From: Oceanimonas baumannii | GTDB taxonomy: Bacteria > Pseudomonadota > Gammaproteobacteria > Enterobacterales > Aeromonadaceae | Reading direction: 5' to 3' | Assembly: GCF_002245495.1 (NCBI RefSeq) | Contig: NZ_NQJF01000009.1 | Span: 1-64,000 of the forward strand | DNA: 64,000 nt | Shown here: one piece after another, positions 7,764 through 17,960 of the stretch | Layout of the letters: each line of letters starts with the position of its first letter | Position numbering within the stretch: position 1 is the stretch's first letter | Position numbers and translations under genes: made by a program | The notes under the pieces: model-generated | What the model was told of the DNA's origin: nothing | Database searches by the model: none | The model's input: only the letters and a program-made list of their open reading frames with translations

Positions 7764-9008
7764 TTAGTCCAGCATGTAGTTGGCCGGCAGCTCAATACGG
7801 GCCACGCCGGATTCCACGGCGGCAACGGCCACGGCACGAGCCACTCGGGGCAACAGGCGCGGATCCATCGGCTTCGGAATAACGTAGTCTTTACCAAATT
7901 CCAGCGCCTCGTCACCGGAAGCAGTCAGCACTTCCTGCGGCACCGGCTCTTTGGCCAGAGCACGGATCGCCTCAACAGCAGCCACTTTCATCTCATCGTT
8001 AATCCGGCTCGCACGCACGTCCAGAGCACCACGGAAAATGAAGGGGAAGCACAGCACATTATTTACCTGGTTAGGATAGTCGGAACGACCGGTGCCCATC
8101 ACCAGATCCTGACGGGTGGCATGAGCCAGTTCGGGCTTGATCTCCGGATCCGGGTTGGAACAGGCGAAAATAACAGGGTTCGGCGCCATCAGCTTGATCG
8201 CTTCAGCCGGCAACACATCCGGGCCAGACACACCGACAAATACATCGGCATCGGTGATAACGTCTTCCAGGGTACGCTTGTCGGTGTTATTGGCAAACAG
8301 CGCCTTGTACTCGTTAAGATCGTCACGACGGGTATGGATAACACCGTTACGATCCAGCATATAGATGTTTTCACGCTGAGCGCCACACTTAATCAGCAGC
8401 TCCATACAGGCAACGGCAGCAGCACCGGCACCCATACACACAATATGTGCATCGGCGATGTTCTTACCCTGAACTTCCAGCGAGTTAATCAGGCCGGCAG
8501 CCGTCACGATCGCAGTACCGTGCTGGTCATCGTGGAATACGGGCACGTTGCAGCGCTCGATCAGTTCACGCTCAATTTCAAAGCACTCGGGTGCTTTGAT
8601 ATCTTCCAGGTTGATACCACCAAAGGTGTCAGCAATGGACTCAACAGTCTGGATGAACTCTTCGGTAGTGCGGTGTTTCACTTCGATATCAACAGAGTCA
8701 AGACCGGCAAAGCGCTTAAACAACAGAGCCTTACCTTCCATAACGGGTTTGGAAGCCATGGGACCCAGGTTGCCCAGTCCCAGAATAGCGGTGCCGTTGG
8801 AAATAACCGCGACCAGGTTGCCTTTCGCTGTGTATTTGTAGGCATTTTCCGGATCGGCGGCGATTTCACGTACCGGCTCGGCTACACCCGGGCTGTAGGC
8901 CAGCGCCAGATCCTTGGCGGTTTCCGCCGGCTTGCTGATTTCAACGGAGATTTTGCCCGGCTTGGGGAAAGCATGATAGTCGAGCGCTTTTTGACGAAAG
9001 TCGGTCAT
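7764..9008 (-). CDS. NAD(P)-dependent malic enzyme, short form
   Basis: It decarboxylates malate to pyruvate with reduction of NAD(P). The 414-residue protein has the catalytic-tyrosine region LAYSPGVAEP, the metal-site stretches ECFEIERELI and FHDDQHGTAIV, and a nucleotide-binding GAGAAAVA. It corresponds to the malic enzyme half of E. coli MaeB but lacks the C-terminal phosphotransacetylase-like domain, so it is the compact form common in many bacteria. ATG 9008 is preferred over a frame to 9071 because MTDFRQKALDYH matches the family N terminus. It is monocistronic with its own terminator. Confidence 0.92.
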   Translation of the reverse strand: MTDFRQKALDYHAFPKPGKISVEISKPAETAKDLALAYSPGVAEPVREIAADPENAYKYTAKGNLVAVISNGTAILGLGNLGPMASKPVMEGKALLFKRFAGLDSVDIEVKHRTTEEFIQTVESIADTFGGINLEDIKAPECFEIERELIERCNVPVFHDDQHGTAIVTAAGLINSLEVQGKNIADAHIVCMGAGAAAVACMELLIKCGAQRENIYMLDRNGVIHTRRDDLNEYKALFANNTDKRTLEDVITDADVFVGVSGPDVLPAEAIKLMAPNPVIFACSNPDPEIKPELAHATRQDLVMGTGRSDYPNQVNNVLCFPFIFRGALDVRASRINDEMKVAAVEAIRALAKEPVPQEVLTASGDEALEFGKDYVIPKPMDPRLLPRVARAVAVAAVESGVARIELPANYMLD

Positions 9009-9128
9009 TTTGCGAGTACCCTGATGCGGTTGTAGACATTTATTTGATTGCACTGTGAACAACTTTATCACAATGTTTATACAATGTGATATTAATCAAC
9101 TTTTTTCACCTTGCCCAGTCCGATCCAC

Positions 9129-9866
9129 TTATTTTTCACGGTAAAACTGCCAGGGATGATTCAGCCAAAGCAGCCAGCCTGAGTGACGCTGGTGAACCCT
9201 GCCGCGCACAAACAACCGATCGCCGGGCTCAAGCCGGCGCAGGATACTGAGCGCTGCAGCAGGCAGCTCTCGGCCGGCCCGGAGCTTCAGCCCGCTTTCA
9301 CTCATCAGTGTGACACCATGGCGATAGGTATGGATGCCTTGCACTGTTACCAGCAGATACTGCCAACCGGGATTTACTGGCGCTGCCGGTATCGCACCGG
9401 ACCAGATACCTTGTTGCTGCCCGCGGGCATGCTGCTCGGCCTGCAGCAGACACGACCAGTAATGGTGATTAGGCTCAAATAACATCAGTTCGCCCAATCC
9501 CTCTGCCAGCATGTTTTTTACCAGCAATTGCCCGTCATTTGTCAGTGGATAAGCCAAAAGGCGACCATAATCATCACGCCTTTTTGACGCAAAAACCAGT
9601 TTCATATGACTCCCTTCAGGTAATTTATTACGCAACCACTGCCGGGCTTTCCATGCACCGGGCTCAGGCGCAAAACGCCCGTTTTTGTATAATTCCGGCG
9701 TATCTATACCTATAAAGCGAATACGTCTACCACCAGCCAAATGGACAGTATCTCCGTCTATTACTTTTTTAACACGTGCAGTTTCATACTTGGTGAAAAG
9801 TGGGCAGGCGGAGAGGGCCTCAAACGAGAATAAAAGAAGCAAAAAAAGGCACAGCGAAGTCAGCAT
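9129..9866 (-). CDS. Exported thermonuclease (SNase)-like nuclease
   Basis: This 245-residue protein starts with a hydrophobic signal ending in the lipobox-like LSAC (Cys21), then has a staphylococcal nuclease domain: VKKVIDGDTVHL, RIRFIGIDTPE and DYGRLLAYPL carry the expected Asp, Arg and Arg positions. About 90 residues follow (from roughly 155) that look like a second small beta domain. It probably cuts DNA or RNA in the periplasm or outside. The frame runs on to 10046 through the rpmE terminator and into rpmE, so I chose the inner ATG 9866. The signal lacks basic residues, so lipidation is uncertain. Confidence 0.8.
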   Translation of the reverse strand: MLTSLCLFLLLLFSFEALSACPLFTKYETARVKKVIDGDTVHLAGGRRIRFIGIDTPELYKNGRFAPEPGAWKARQWLRNKLPEGSHMKLVFASKRRDDYGRLLAYPLTNDGQLLVKNMLAEGLGELMLFEPNHHYWSCLLQAEQHARGQQQGIWSGAIPAAPVNPGWQYLLVTVQGIHTYRHGVTLMSESGLKLRAGRELPAAALSILRRLEPGDRLFVRGRVHQRHSGWLLWLNHPWQFYREK

Positions 9867-9939
9867 GGCGGCATACCGGGGTCGGTCAGGCCTGAGTAAC
9901 CATGGTAGAAAAGGAACGGCAACGCAAATTACAGACAAT

Positions 9940-9965
9940 AAAAAAGCGCCCGCAGGCGCTTTTTT
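9940..9965 (-). terminator. Intrinsic terminator after rpmE
   Basis: A-run, GCGCC, loop, GGCGC, T-run (9940-9965) is symmetric and can work on either strand; it lies 16 bases after the rpmE stop on the minus strand. Confidence 0.88.
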
Positions 9966-9981
9966 AAACCGGTAAGACAGC

Positions 9982-10197
9982 TTATTTTTTGCTGCCCAGT
10001 ACGCCGAAACGCTTGTTGAAGCGATCAACGCGGCCGCCGGTGTCAAGAATCTTCTGCTTGCCGGTAAAGAAGGGGTGGCAAGAAGAGCAAACGTCCAGGT
10101 TCAGATCATGGCCCAGAGTAGAGCGGGTTTTGATCTCGTTACCGCAAGAACATTTGGCAACAATTTCTTTGTATTCCGGATGGATACCTTGTTTCAT
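9982..10197 (-). CDS. rpmE: 50S ribosomal protein L31
   Basis: A 71-residue large-subunit protein. The zinc-binding form is evident from the CSCG and CSSC cysteine pairs, so this is the zinc-containing paralogue rather than YkgM-type L31. ATG 10197 (MKQGIHPEY) has GAGGT six bases upstream; a TTG two codons earlier is unlikely. It is divergent from priA, as in E. coli. Confidence 0.97.
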   Translation of the reverse strand: MKQGIHPEYKEIVAKCSCGNEIKTRSTLGHDLNLDVCSSCHPFFTGKQKILDTGGRVDRFNKRFGVLGSKK

Positions 10198-10322
10198 GGA
10201 CAACCTCTGTCAGTAGGCCGTGTCGCTATCTGATCCTGAGCCAGACACCACACGAGTGATACACGTTTTGTGAAGGGTGCGAATAATATAGGATCGCCTT
10301 TTTTCAGGCAAGGAAAATGCGG

Positions 10323-12533
10323 ATGAAAAAATCAGCAATAACGCCACCGGCAGCCCAAGCCTTGCTACGGATAGTGCTGCCCGTACCGCTGCGCCGGGAG
10401 TTCGATTATCTTTGTCCGCTGCCATTGCCTGCCCCGGGCTGCCGGGTAAAGGTGCCTTTTGGCAACCGGACTCTGGTAGGGCTCGTGTTGTCCCATCCGC
10501 AACAAGCCGACATTGATATGTCCCGCATCAAACCGGTAACCGCTGTCATCGACAATACACCGGTGCTCTCCGAAGCCGAACTGCAGTTACTGGCCTGGGC
10601 GGCGCAATATTATCTGCACCCTCCGGGAGAAGTATACCTGCAAGCCCTGCCCACCCTGTTACGCAAGGGCGAGGATGCCGGCTACAAGCCGGTAGAGATC
10701 TGGCATTTACTGGAAGGCGACAGCAGCACACTCAGCCGGGCAATCAAACAACGCCAGGCCTATGAACTGCTGCAACAAGGCCCCATGACCCCGGGTGAGC
10801 TGGCAGCCCGGGGGGTCACTTCTGCCACGCTGAATGCGCTGGCCAAAAAACAACTGGCGGAAAAGCGGGAGTGCCTGCCTGATCGCATCGACTGGCACAG
10901 CCATATCCACATTAATGAGGATGGAAAACCACGCCTGACCACGGAGCAGGCACTGGCCGTCAGCCTGCTGCAACAGGCCGGCGGTTTCAGCCCCTTTTTG
11001 CTGGAAGGCATTACCGGCTCGGGCAAGACAGAAGTCTATTTGCAGGCCATGGAGCCGGTATTAAAAGCGGGTAAACAGGTGCTGGTGATGGTGCCGGAAA
11101 TTGGCCTTACTCCCCAGACCATCGCCCGCTTTCAGCATCGCTTTCCCCTGCCGGTGTGCACCCTGCACTCGGCCATGAACGAACGGGAGCGGCTGGATGC
11201 CTGGCTGGCCTGCAAGGATGGCAGCGCCGCCATTGTTATCGGCACCCGTTCTGCCCTGCTGACTCCCTTTGCCGGGCTGGGGTTAATTATTATCGATGAA
11301 GAACACGACAGCTCTTTCAAGCAGCAGGACGGCTTTCGCTATCATGCCCGGGATCTGGCGCTGCTGCGCGCCCGCATGCTCAACATTCCCATTGTGCTGG
11401 GCTCGGCCACCCCCAGCTTTGAGAGTCTGCACAACGCCGCTTCCGGCAAGTATCAGTTACTTACCCTGAGTCAGCGCCCGGGCAGCGCGACGGTTGCCGA
11501 ACATCTGCTGCTCGACAGCCGCCATGTGCAACTGGAAGCCGGGCTCTCCCCCCAGTTGCAGCAGCTGATGGCGGAAGAACTGGAAAAGGGCAATCAGGTA
11601 ATGCTGTTTCTCAATCGCAGGGGCTATGCCCCCGTTCTGCTGTGCCACGACTGTGGCTGGCTGGCAGACTGTGAACGCTGTGATGCTCATTATACCTGGC
11701 ACAAGAGCGGTAACCGGTTGCACTGCCATCATTGCGATCATCAGCGTGCCAAGCCCCCCCACTGCCCGCAATGCGGCAGTCTGCAACTGGTGGGCACCGG
11801 CCTTGGCACCGAGCAGGTAGAGCAGGCGCTGGCCATGCTGTTTCCTCAATACAGCACCATTCGTATCGACCGGGATAACACCCGGCGCAAAGGCAGCTTT
11901 GAGCAGCACCTGGAAGGAATTCGTGCCGGCAAATATCAGATTTTGATCGGCACCCAGATGCTGGCCAAGGGACACCATTTCCCCGATGTAACCCTGGTCG
12001 CCATGCTGGATGTGGACGGCGCCCTGTTCGCCGGAGATTTTCGTGCCGCTGAACGTCTGGCCCAGCTGTATATTCAGGTAGCCGGACGAGCCGGCCGGGC
12101 CAGCAAACCGGGGCGGGTTGTATTGCAGACCCATCATCCGGATCATGCCCTGCTGCAGGATCTCGCCAATCAGGGCTATCGCCATTTTGCGCAAACCGCA
12201 CTGGAAGAACGACATCAGGCCGGATTGCCGCCCTACAGTTATCAGGCGCTGTTTCGCTGTCAGGCGACTCAGGGAGAAGCCTGCCGGGAATTCCTGGTAC
12301 CGCTTGCCCAGCAACTGATCCCGGCTCTGCCAGCCACCGTACTGTGCCTGGGGCCATTCAGTGCCCGCATGGAACGCAAGGCCGGACAATATCGCTATCA
12401 GATGCTGCTGCAGGCAAGTAACCGGCGGGATCTGGCCAGTGCCTGCCGGCGGGCACTGGCTATTACCGACACCCTTGCTGCGGCCCGCAAAGTACGCTGG
12501 TCACTGGATATGGATCCGCAGGAATTGTGGTAA
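10323..12533 (+). CDS. priA: Primosomal replication restart helicase
   Basis: PriA recognises stalled forks and reloads the replisome. The protein (736 residues from ATG 10323) has an N-terminal DNA-binding part, Walker A GITGSGKTEVY, the DEEH box, a zinc-binding region with four CxxC pairs (CHDC, CERC, CHHC, CPQC) and the helicase motif with VAGRAGRASKPG. AAGGA eight bases before 10323 supports this ATG over 10317. It is divergent from rpmE. Confidence 0.96.
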   Translation: MKKSAITPPAAQALLRIVLPVPLRREFDYLCPLPLPAPGCRVKVPFGNRTLVGLVLSHPQQADIDMSRIKPVTAVIDNTPVLSEAELQLLAWAAQYYLHPPGEVYLQALPTLLRKGEDAGYKPVEIWHLLEGDSSTLSRAIKQRQAYELLQQGPMTPGELAARGVTSATLNALAKKQLAEKRECLPDRIDWHSHIHINEDGKPRLTTEQALAVSLLQQAGGFSPFLLEGITGSGKTEVYLQAMEPVLKAGKQVLVMVPEIGLTPQTIARFQHRFPLPVCTLHSAMNERERLDAWLACKDGSAAIVIGTRSALLTPFAGLGLIIIDEEHDSSFKQQDGFRYHARDLALLRARMLNIPIVLGSATPSFESLHNAASGKYQLLTLSQRPGSATVAEHLLLDSRHVQLEAGLSPQLQQLMAEELEKGNQVMLFLNRRGYAPVLLCHDCGWLADCERCDAHYTWHKSGNRLHCHHCDHQRAKPPHCPQCGSLQLVGTGLGTEQVEQALAMLFPQYSTIRIDRDNTRRKGSFEQHLEGIRAGKYQILIGTQMLAKGHHFPDVTLVAMLDVDGALFAGDFRAAERLAQLYIQVAGRAGRASKPGRVVLQTHHPDHALLQDLANQGYRHFAQTALEERHQAGLPPYSYQALFRCQATQGEACREFLVPLAQQLIPALPATVLCLGPFSARMERKAGQYRYQMLLQASNRRDLASACRRALAITDTLAAARKVRWSLDMDPQELW

Positions 12534-12569
12534 GGCTGCCAGTGTCTGCAGACAGTAAAGAGAGGAGGA

Positions 12570-13160
12570 TCAATGCCGTTGGCCGGGCCGGGGATCCGGC
12601 GAGATCATCGACAACAGAAAGGTCAGCGCCCGGCGGCAACTGGGTTCATTCATCAGCAACTGGGTATAATCATTCTTGATCGGCAGTACTTCCAGCCAGC
12701 GCTGAGTTACCCAGGCCGCATCCTGCCAGCGGGGCTCGGGATGCAAGTCAGCCAGTTCGGGATATTCATCAAACACTTCCTGTAGTTTGTCGGACAAGAT
12801 CTGCTCCACCGGAGACAGACGACACGAACGCCAGTTATCGAGCAATTCCACATCAGCCCGCAGCAGGCCATCCTCTTCTTCGACCAACTCCCGTATACGA
12901 AACCGTTCGGTGGCTTCCACGGTAATGCCCAGCATGCCGTCTTCCAGCGTATAAAAGTCCACAATTTTTACCCTGGCACCCAGCATGTACAGGTCACCTT
13001 GGCCATTGTCGTCAGGATCTTCCAGCATACCGATACCAAAGCCGCGGTCATCCTTGCCGGCTTCGGCGATCATACGCACATATCTCGGCTCAAAAATGCG
13101 CAGGGGCACCCTGCCTTCCGGCAGTAAATGCAGGGTCAGAGGTAGCAATGCCAGTCTCAT
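12570..13160 (-). CDS. LON substrate-binding domain protein
   Basis: The 196-residue protein is a stand-alone version of the N-terminal domain of Lon protease, with LPLTLHLLPEGRVPLRIFEPRYVRM at the start (shown here in two parts: LPLTLHLLPEGR, VPLRIFEPRYVRM). It has no AAA or protease domain. Such proteins are common in gammaproteobacteria and their role is not settled; substrate or chaperone-like binding is a guess from the domain. ATG 13160 has GGAG upstream. It is convergent with priA (36 bases between stops) and divergent from argS. Confidence 0.8.
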   Translation of the reverse strand: MRLALLPLTLHLLPEGRVPLRIFEPRYVRMIAEAGKDDRGFGIGMLEDPDDNGQGDLYMLGARVKIVDFYTLEDGMLGITVEATERFRIRELVEEEDGLLRADVELLDNWRSCRLSPVEQILSDKLQEVFDEYPELADLHPEPRWQDAAWVTQRWLEVLPIKNDYTQLLMNEPSCRRALTFLLSMISPDPRPGQRH

Positions 13161-13257
13161 GGACAACTCCTTGGTTACTCGCTTCAGCATGAGCAGTGAA
13201 TACAGCTTTTGCCAATCGGTGGCCCCCAAAGCGCATAAAACCCATGCCGGAGGTGCT

Positions 13258-13344
13258 ATGAAACATGACCCGTCAGACCTTATACGGCTTTCAGATAACC
13301 GCTACGGCCGCTGCAAGGTAGTTTTTGACGCTGGTTATGAGTAG
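13258..13344 (+). CDS. Possible 28-residue leader ORF before argS
   Basis: A short frame ([12 protein letters not shown]..., ending VFDAGYE) begins at ATG 13258 with a near-perfect GGAGGT four bases upstream and stops 55 bases before the argS ATG. It carries three Arg codons in its middle (RLSDNRYGR). The strong ribosome site on such a short frame suggests it is translated. I cannot say whether it regulates argS, encodes a small protein, or is chance. Confidence 0.35.
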   Translation: MKHDPSDLIRLSDNRYGRCKVVFDAGYE

Positions 13345-13399
13345 AATTTGGGCCCCTCAGGTTTTCTTCGACCTTGTCTCAAACTTTGGTGAACAGATA

Positions 13400-15154
13400 A
13401 TGAAAGAACATATTCAAGCGCTGCTTGAGCAGACGGTCTCTACTCTCAAGCAACAAGGCAAACTGCCTGCCGAGCTGGAGCCCCGTATCCAGGTAGACCG
13501 CACCAAAGACAAGGCTCACGGCGATCTGGCCACCAACCTGGCGCTGCTGCTGGCCAAACCCGCCGGCCAGAACCCCCGCGCCCTGGCCCAGCTGCTGGTG
13601 GACAATCTGCCCGCCTCCGAGCTGGTGGCCAAAACCGAGCTGGCCGGCCCCGGCTTTATCAACTTCTTTCTCGACAGCGCCTGGCTGGCCCGCCAGGTAG
13701 ACACCATGGTGGCCGACGAGCGCGCCAATGTGCCGGCAGCCGAGCAACCACAAACCGTGGTGGTGGACTACTCCGCCCCCAACGTGGCCAAGGAAATGCA
13801 CGTAGGCCACCTGCGCTCCACCATCATCGGCGACGCTGTGGTGCGAACTCTGGAATTCCTCGGACACAAGGTGATTCGCGCCAACCATATCGGCGACTGG
13901 GGTACCCAGTTCGGCATGCTGATCGCCTACCTGGAAAAGCTGGAGCAGGAAAACCCGGATGTGCTGTCTTCCGGCCTGTCTGATCTGGAGCAGTTCTATC
14001 GCGAGTCCAAGCAGCAGTACGACGCCGATCCGGACTTTGCCGAGCGCGCCCGCAACTACGTGGTCAAGCTGCAGGGCGGCGATGCCTACTGCCTGAATAT
14101 GTGGCAAAAGCTGGTTGACGTCACCCTGCAACACAACCAGCAAGTATACGACCGCCTGGGTGTGTCGCTGACCCCGGACAATGTCATGGGTGAAAGCATG
14201 TACAACCCCATGCTGGCAGACATCGTCGCCGATCTGCAGCAACAAGGGCTGGCAGTAGAAGACGAAGGCGCCCTGGTGGTGTACCTCGACGAATACAAAA
14301 ACAAGGACGGTGACCCCATGGGTGTCATCGTGCGTAAAAAAGACGGTGGTTTTCTCTACACCACCACCGACATTGCCTGCGCCAAGTACCGTTACCAGCA
14401 GCTGGGAGCCGACCGGGTGCTGTATTTCATCGACTCCCGCCAGCACCAGCACCTGATGCAGGCCTGGACCATAGTACGAAAGGCCGGTTATGTGCCCGAC
14501 AGCATGAGCCTGGAACACCATGCCTTTGGCATGATGCTGGGCAAGGACGGCCGGCCGTTCAAGACCCGCTCCGGCGGCACCATCAAGCTGGTGGATCTGC
14601 TCGACGAAGCGGAAGAGCGTGCCGCCGCCCTGCTGGAGCAGAAACAGACCGATCTCAGTGCCGAGGAAAAGGCTCAGGTAGTGAACCGGGTGGCCATGGC
14701 CGCGGTGAAATACGCCGATCTGTCCAAGAGCCGCACCACCGATTACATCTTTGACTGGGACAATATGCTGTCGTTCGAGGGTAATACCGCCCCCTACCTG
14801 CAGTATGCCTACACCCGGGTGCAGTCCATCTTCCGCAAGGCCGGCGTCAGTGCCGACGCTCTGGCAGGCAAGGTGGTCATCGAAGCTCCGGCGGAAGAAG
14901 CCCTGGCCCAGAAGCTGGTGCAGTTCAATGACACCGTCAAGTCGGTGGCCGACAAGGGTATGCCACACCTGCTGTGCCTTTATCTGTATGAGCTGTCCGG
15001 CGCCTTTATGAGCTTCTACGAAGCCTGCCCCATCAACAAGGATGGCGTGTCCGCCGAAGCCCGAGCCAGCCGTCTGCGGCTGTGCGCCGCTACCGCCAAG
15101 GTGCTGCAACAGGGCTTGTCTCTGCTGGGCATCGATACTCTGGAGCGTATGTAA
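13400..15154 (+). CDS. argS: Arginyl-tRNA synthetase
   Basis: Class I synthetase that charges tRNA-Arg. The 584-residue protein has the N-terminal Add1 domain, the HIGH-type signature [13 protein letters not shown], and [11 protein letters not shown] in place of a canonical KMSKS, which is normal for ArgRS. The C-terminal anticodon-binding domain ends in [12 protein letters not shown] 13400 matches the family start ([11 protein letters not shown]). ftsN follows after 3 bases. Confidence 0.97.
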   Translation: MKEHIQALLEQTVSTLKQQGKLPAELEPRIQVDRTKDKAHGDLATNLALLLAKPAGQNPRALAQLLVDNLPASELVAKTELAGPGFINFFLDSAWLARQVDTMVADERANVPAAEQPQTVVVDYSAPNVAKEMHVGHLRSTIIGDAVVRTLEFLGHKVIRANHIGDWGTQFGMLIAYLEKLEQENPDVLSSGLSDLEQFYRESKQQYDADPDFAERARNYVVKLQGGDAYCLNMWQKLVDVTLQHNQQVYDRLGVSLTPDNVMGESMYNPMLADIVADLQQQGLAVEDEGALVVYLDEYKNKDGDPMGVIVRKKDGGFLYTTTDIACAKYRYQQLGADRVLYFIDSRQHQHLMQAWTIVRKAGYVPDSMSLEHHAFGMMLGKDGRPFKTRSGGTIKLVDLLDEAEERAAALLEQKQTDLSAEEKAQVVNRVAMAAVKYADLSKSRTTDYIFDWDNMLSFEGNTAPYLQYAYTRVQSIFRKAGVSADALAGKVVIEAPAEEALAQKLVQFNDTVKSVADKGMPHLLCLYLYELSGAFMSFYEACPINKDGVSAEARASRLRLCAATAKVLQQGLSLLGIDTLERM

Positions 15155-15157
15155 GCC

Positions 15158-15748
15158 ATGCCCAGGGATTATGTTCGCCGCAGCCCGCCCCAGAAAAAGG
15201 GGGGTAATAAACCGCGTACCGGCAGCCGCAGCCGTGCGCCCGAGCGGCGTACTCCCTGGCTGGCCATCATCTTTGCTGTGCTGCTGCTGGGTGGCCTTGG
15301 CTATATCATTTTCCTGATCAAGGGTTCTGCCGGTCAGCCACCGGCGGCAACCCCACCGCCAGCAGCTCAACAGCCCCCTCCCGCCCCGGCCAAAAAGGTT
15401 AATCCCATCGATCAGAAGCCGGTGGAGAAGTGGCGCTATATCGAACAGCTGGAAAACAAGGAAATTGTTGTCAGCACGCCCAAGCCTGCTGAAGAGCGCA
15501 AAAAGCCCGATGCCAAGCCCAAAATTTATTATATGCAGTGTGGCTCGTTCCGTTCTTCGGCCCAGGCCGAACAACTGAAAGCCCGCATTGCCTTTCAGGG
15601 GCTGACCTCGGAAGTAAAACGCAGTGAAGGCAGCAACGGCGTCTGGTACCGGGTCGTCATGGGTCCGTACGACAGCAAGCGCAAGGCAGATCAGGCCAAA
15701 CACAAAATGAACAGCATCAATACCAGCTGCATTGTGTTACAGGGCTGA
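15158..15748 (+). CDS. ftsN: Cell division protein FtsN (SPOR domain)
   Basis: A bitopic inner-membrane division protein that activates septal peptidoglycan synthesis. The 196-residue protein has a basic cytoplasmic tail with the FtsN-type start MPRDYVRR, one membrane helix (about 33-55), a Pro-rich linker and a C-terminal SPOR domain (about 123-196, YYMQCGSFRS... to CIVLQG). It is immediately upstream of hslV as in E. coli, without cytR. Confidence 0.93.
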   Translation: MPRDYVRRSPPQKKGGNKPRTGSRSRAPERRTPWLAIIFAVLLLGGLGYIIFLIKGSAGQPPAATPPPAAQQPPPAPAKKVNPIDQKPVEKWRYIEQLENKEIVVSTPKPAEERKKPDAKPKIYYMQCGSFRSSAQAEQLKARIAFQGLTSEVKRSEGSNGVWYRVVMGPYDSKRKADQAKHKMNSINTSCIVLQG

Positions 15749-15770
15749 CGCAAACGCGCAGTACCACACA

Positions 15771-15795
15771 GGGAGCGATGCATTCGCTCCCTTTT
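15771..15795 (+). terminator. Intrinsic terminator between ftsN and hslV
   Basis: GGGAGCGA (15771-15778), loop TGCAT, TCGCTCCC (15784-15791) then TTTT. It separates argS-ftsN from hslVU. Confidence 0.82.
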
Positions 15796-15890
15796 CATTT
15801 CTCTCCCACAGCGCTTGCCGGATACCGTTCAGAACGTCAGTCATCAAGCTCAAGCCGCAGCCAACTGTCTATCAAGACTGAGGGTACAGG

Positions 15891-15919
15891 GTTGAAGTTT
15901 TCCTCACCCGCCCCCATCT
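15891..15919 (+). promoter_or_regulatory. Sigma32-type heat-shock promoter of hslVU
   Basis: GTTGAAG (15891-15897), 14 bases, then CCCCATCT (15912-15919) matches the RpoH consensus (CTTGAA, 13-17 bases, CCCCAT-T) closely. It lies about 58 bases upstream of hslV, a gene pair known to be heat-shock regulated. Confidence 0.75.
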
Positions 15920-15976
15920 TCGTGAACATGACATTCTCGCCGGCCCGGCCGGCAACACCGTCAAGTGAGGTTCACA

Positions 15977-16507
15977 GTGACAACAATCGTTTCAGTTCGC
16001 CGTAACGGCAAGGTAGTTATCGGTGGCGATGGCCAGGTTTCCCTGGGCAATACCGTAATGAAAGGCAACGCCCGCAAGGTACACCGGCTGCACAACGGTA
16101 AGGTACTGGCCGGTTTTGCCGGTGGCACCGCCGATGCCTTTACTCTGCTGGAACGCTTTGAAGCCAAACTGCAGGCGCATCAGGGCAACCTGGAGCGCGC
16201 CGCCGTAGCATTGGCTAAAGACTGGCGGACCGATCGCGCACTGCGCCGTCTGGAAGCCCTGCTGGCGGTAGCCGACGCTAAACACTCCTTTATCATTACC
16301 GGTAACGGCGACGTGGTGCAGCCTGAACAGGACCTGATCGCCATCGGCTCCGGGGGCCCCTTTGCCCAGTCCGCCGCCCGTGCTCTGCTGGAAAATACCG
16401 ATATGGATGCCCGTGATATTGTGGAAAAAGCCCTGACCATTGCCGGTGATGTATGCGTCTATACCAACGGCAACCAGACCATTGAAGAACTCAGCTACGA
16501 CCAGTAA
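15977..16507 (+). CDS. hslV: HslV peptidase subunit of HslUV protease
   Basis: The proteolytic dodecamer of the HslUV (ClpYQ) protease. The start must be GTG 15977: the product then begins [12 protein letters not shown], so the catalytic threonine becomes the N terminus after Met removal, and GAGGT lies six bases upstream. An upstream in-frame codon at 15965 would block this. Length 176 residues is standard. hslU follows after 28 bases. Confidence 0.96.
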   Translation: MTTIVSVRRNGKVVIGGDGQVSLGNTVMKGNARKVHRLHNGKVLAGFAGGTADAFTLLERFEAKLQAHQGNLERAAVALAKDWRTDRALRRLEALLAVADAKHSFIITGNGDVVQPEQDLIAIGSGGPFAQSAARALLENTDMDARDIVEKALTIAGDVCVYTNGNQTIEELSYDQ

Positions 16508-16535
16508 CACGAGCCACCGCAACAGGATTGAGATT

Positions 16536-17864
16536 ATGTCTGAAATGACCCCGAGAGAAATCGTTCACGAGCTCGACCGTTTTATTGTCGGCCAGAATGA
16601 AGCCAAACGCGCCGTTGCCATTGCCCTGCGCAACCGATGGCGTCGCATGCAGCTCGAACCCGAGCTGCGCCAGGAAGTCACCCCTAAAAATATTCTGATG
16701 ATTGGCCCGACCGGTGTGGGTAAAACCGAGATAGCCCGTCGCCTGGCCAAGCTGGCCAATGCGCCTTTCATCAAGGTAGAAGCGACCAAGTTCACTGAAG
16801 TGGGCTATGTTGGCAAGGAAGTCGACTCCATTATTCGTGATCTCACCGATGTTGCCATGAAAATGGTGCGCGAGCAGCAGGTGGACAAACACCGCCATCG
16901 CGCCGAAGAAGCTGCCGAAGAGCGGGTTCTCGACGCCCTGCTGCCCAACCCCCGCAATACCTGGGGTGAAGAAGAAAAAGCCGATAACAGTGGCAGCCGC
17001 CAGCTGTTCCGCAAAAAACTGCGGGAAGGTCAGCTCGACGACAAAGAAATTGAAATCAACGTAGCTGCGCCGCAAATGGGTGTGGAAATTATGGCTCCTC
17101 CGGGCATGGAAGAGATGACCAACCAGTTGCAGGGCATGTTCCAGAACCTGGCCGGTAATACCAGCAAGCAACGCAAGATGAAGATCAAAGAAGCCTTCAA
17201 ACTGCTGGTAGAAGAAGAAGCGGCCAAACTGGTCAACCCGGAAGAGCTGAAAGAGCAGGCCATTCATGCGGTGGAAAACCACGGCATCGTGTTTATCGAC
17301 GAATTCGACAAAATCTGTAAGCGCGGCGAAAGCTCCGGTCCCGATGTGTCCCGTGAAGGCGTTCAGCGGGATCTGCTGCCGCTGATTGAAGGCAGCACCG
17401 TCAACACCAAACACGGTATGGTGCGCACCGATCATATGCTGTTTATCGCTTCCGGTGCATTTCAGGTGGCCCGTCCGTCGGATCTGATCCCTGAGCTGCA
17501 AGGACGCCTGCCTATCCGGGTGGAACTGAGCTCGCTGACCTCTGAAGACTTTGAACGCATTCTTACCGAGCCCAACGCATCGCTGACCGAGCAGTACAAG
17601 GCGCTGCTGGCTACCGAAAACGTGAACGTCGAGTTTACCGATGACGGCATCCGCCGCCTGGCCGAGGCCGCCTGGCGGGTGAATGAGACCACCGAAAATA
17701 TCGGTGCCCGTCGCCTGCATACCGTGATGGAGCGCTTGCTGGACGAACTATCCTTTGAAGCATCCGACAAATCCGGAGACACCATCACCGTGAATGCAGA
17801 TTACGTGGACCGTTATCTGAAGAATCTGGTGGAAGACGAAGATCTGAGCCGCTTTATTCTCTGA
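16536..17864 (+). CDS. hslU: HslU ATPase subunit of HslUV protease
   Basis: AAA+ unfoldase that feeds substrates to HslV. The 442-residue protein begins [20 protein letters not shown] and shows Walker [10 protein letters not shown], the pore-loop GYVG, Walker B FIDEFDKI and the C-terminal ...DLSRFIL tail that docks into HslV. It shares the operon and heat-shock promoter of hslV. Confidence 0.97.
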   Translation: MSEMTPREIVHELDRFIVGQNEAKRAVAIALRNRWRRMQLEPELRQEVTPKNILMIGPTGVGKTEIARRLAKLANAPFIKVEATKFTEVGYVGKEVDSIIRDLTDVAMKMVREQQVDKHRHRAEEAAEERVLDALLPNPRNTWGEEEKADNSGSRQLFRKKLREGQLDDKEIEINVAAPQMGVEIMAPPGMEEMTNQLQGMFQNLAGNTSKQRKMKIKEAFKLLVEEEAAKLVNPEELKEQAIHAVENHGIVFIDEFDKICKRGESSGPDVSREGVQRDLLPLIEGSTVNTKHGMVRTDHMLFIASGAFQVARPSDLIPELQGRLPIRVELSSLTSEDFERILTEPNASLTEQYKALLATENVNVEFTDDGIRRLAEAAWRVNETTENIGARRLHTVMERLLDELSFEASDKSGDTITVNADYVDRYLKNLVEDEDLSRFIL

Positions 17865-17960
17865 TCCTGCTGTTTACGGGAGCGGTCACATCATTGTGAT
17901 TGAAAACCGCTCCCGCCTCTTTATACTGGAGCTATCTTGTCTTCAGGCGTGGCTGATTCA

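Noticed and set aside
13379-15703. 774-residue open frame on the minus strand
   Set aside because: Entirely antisense to argS and ftsN, both clear by homology; composition is His/Gly/Gln-rich as expected for an antisense shadow.
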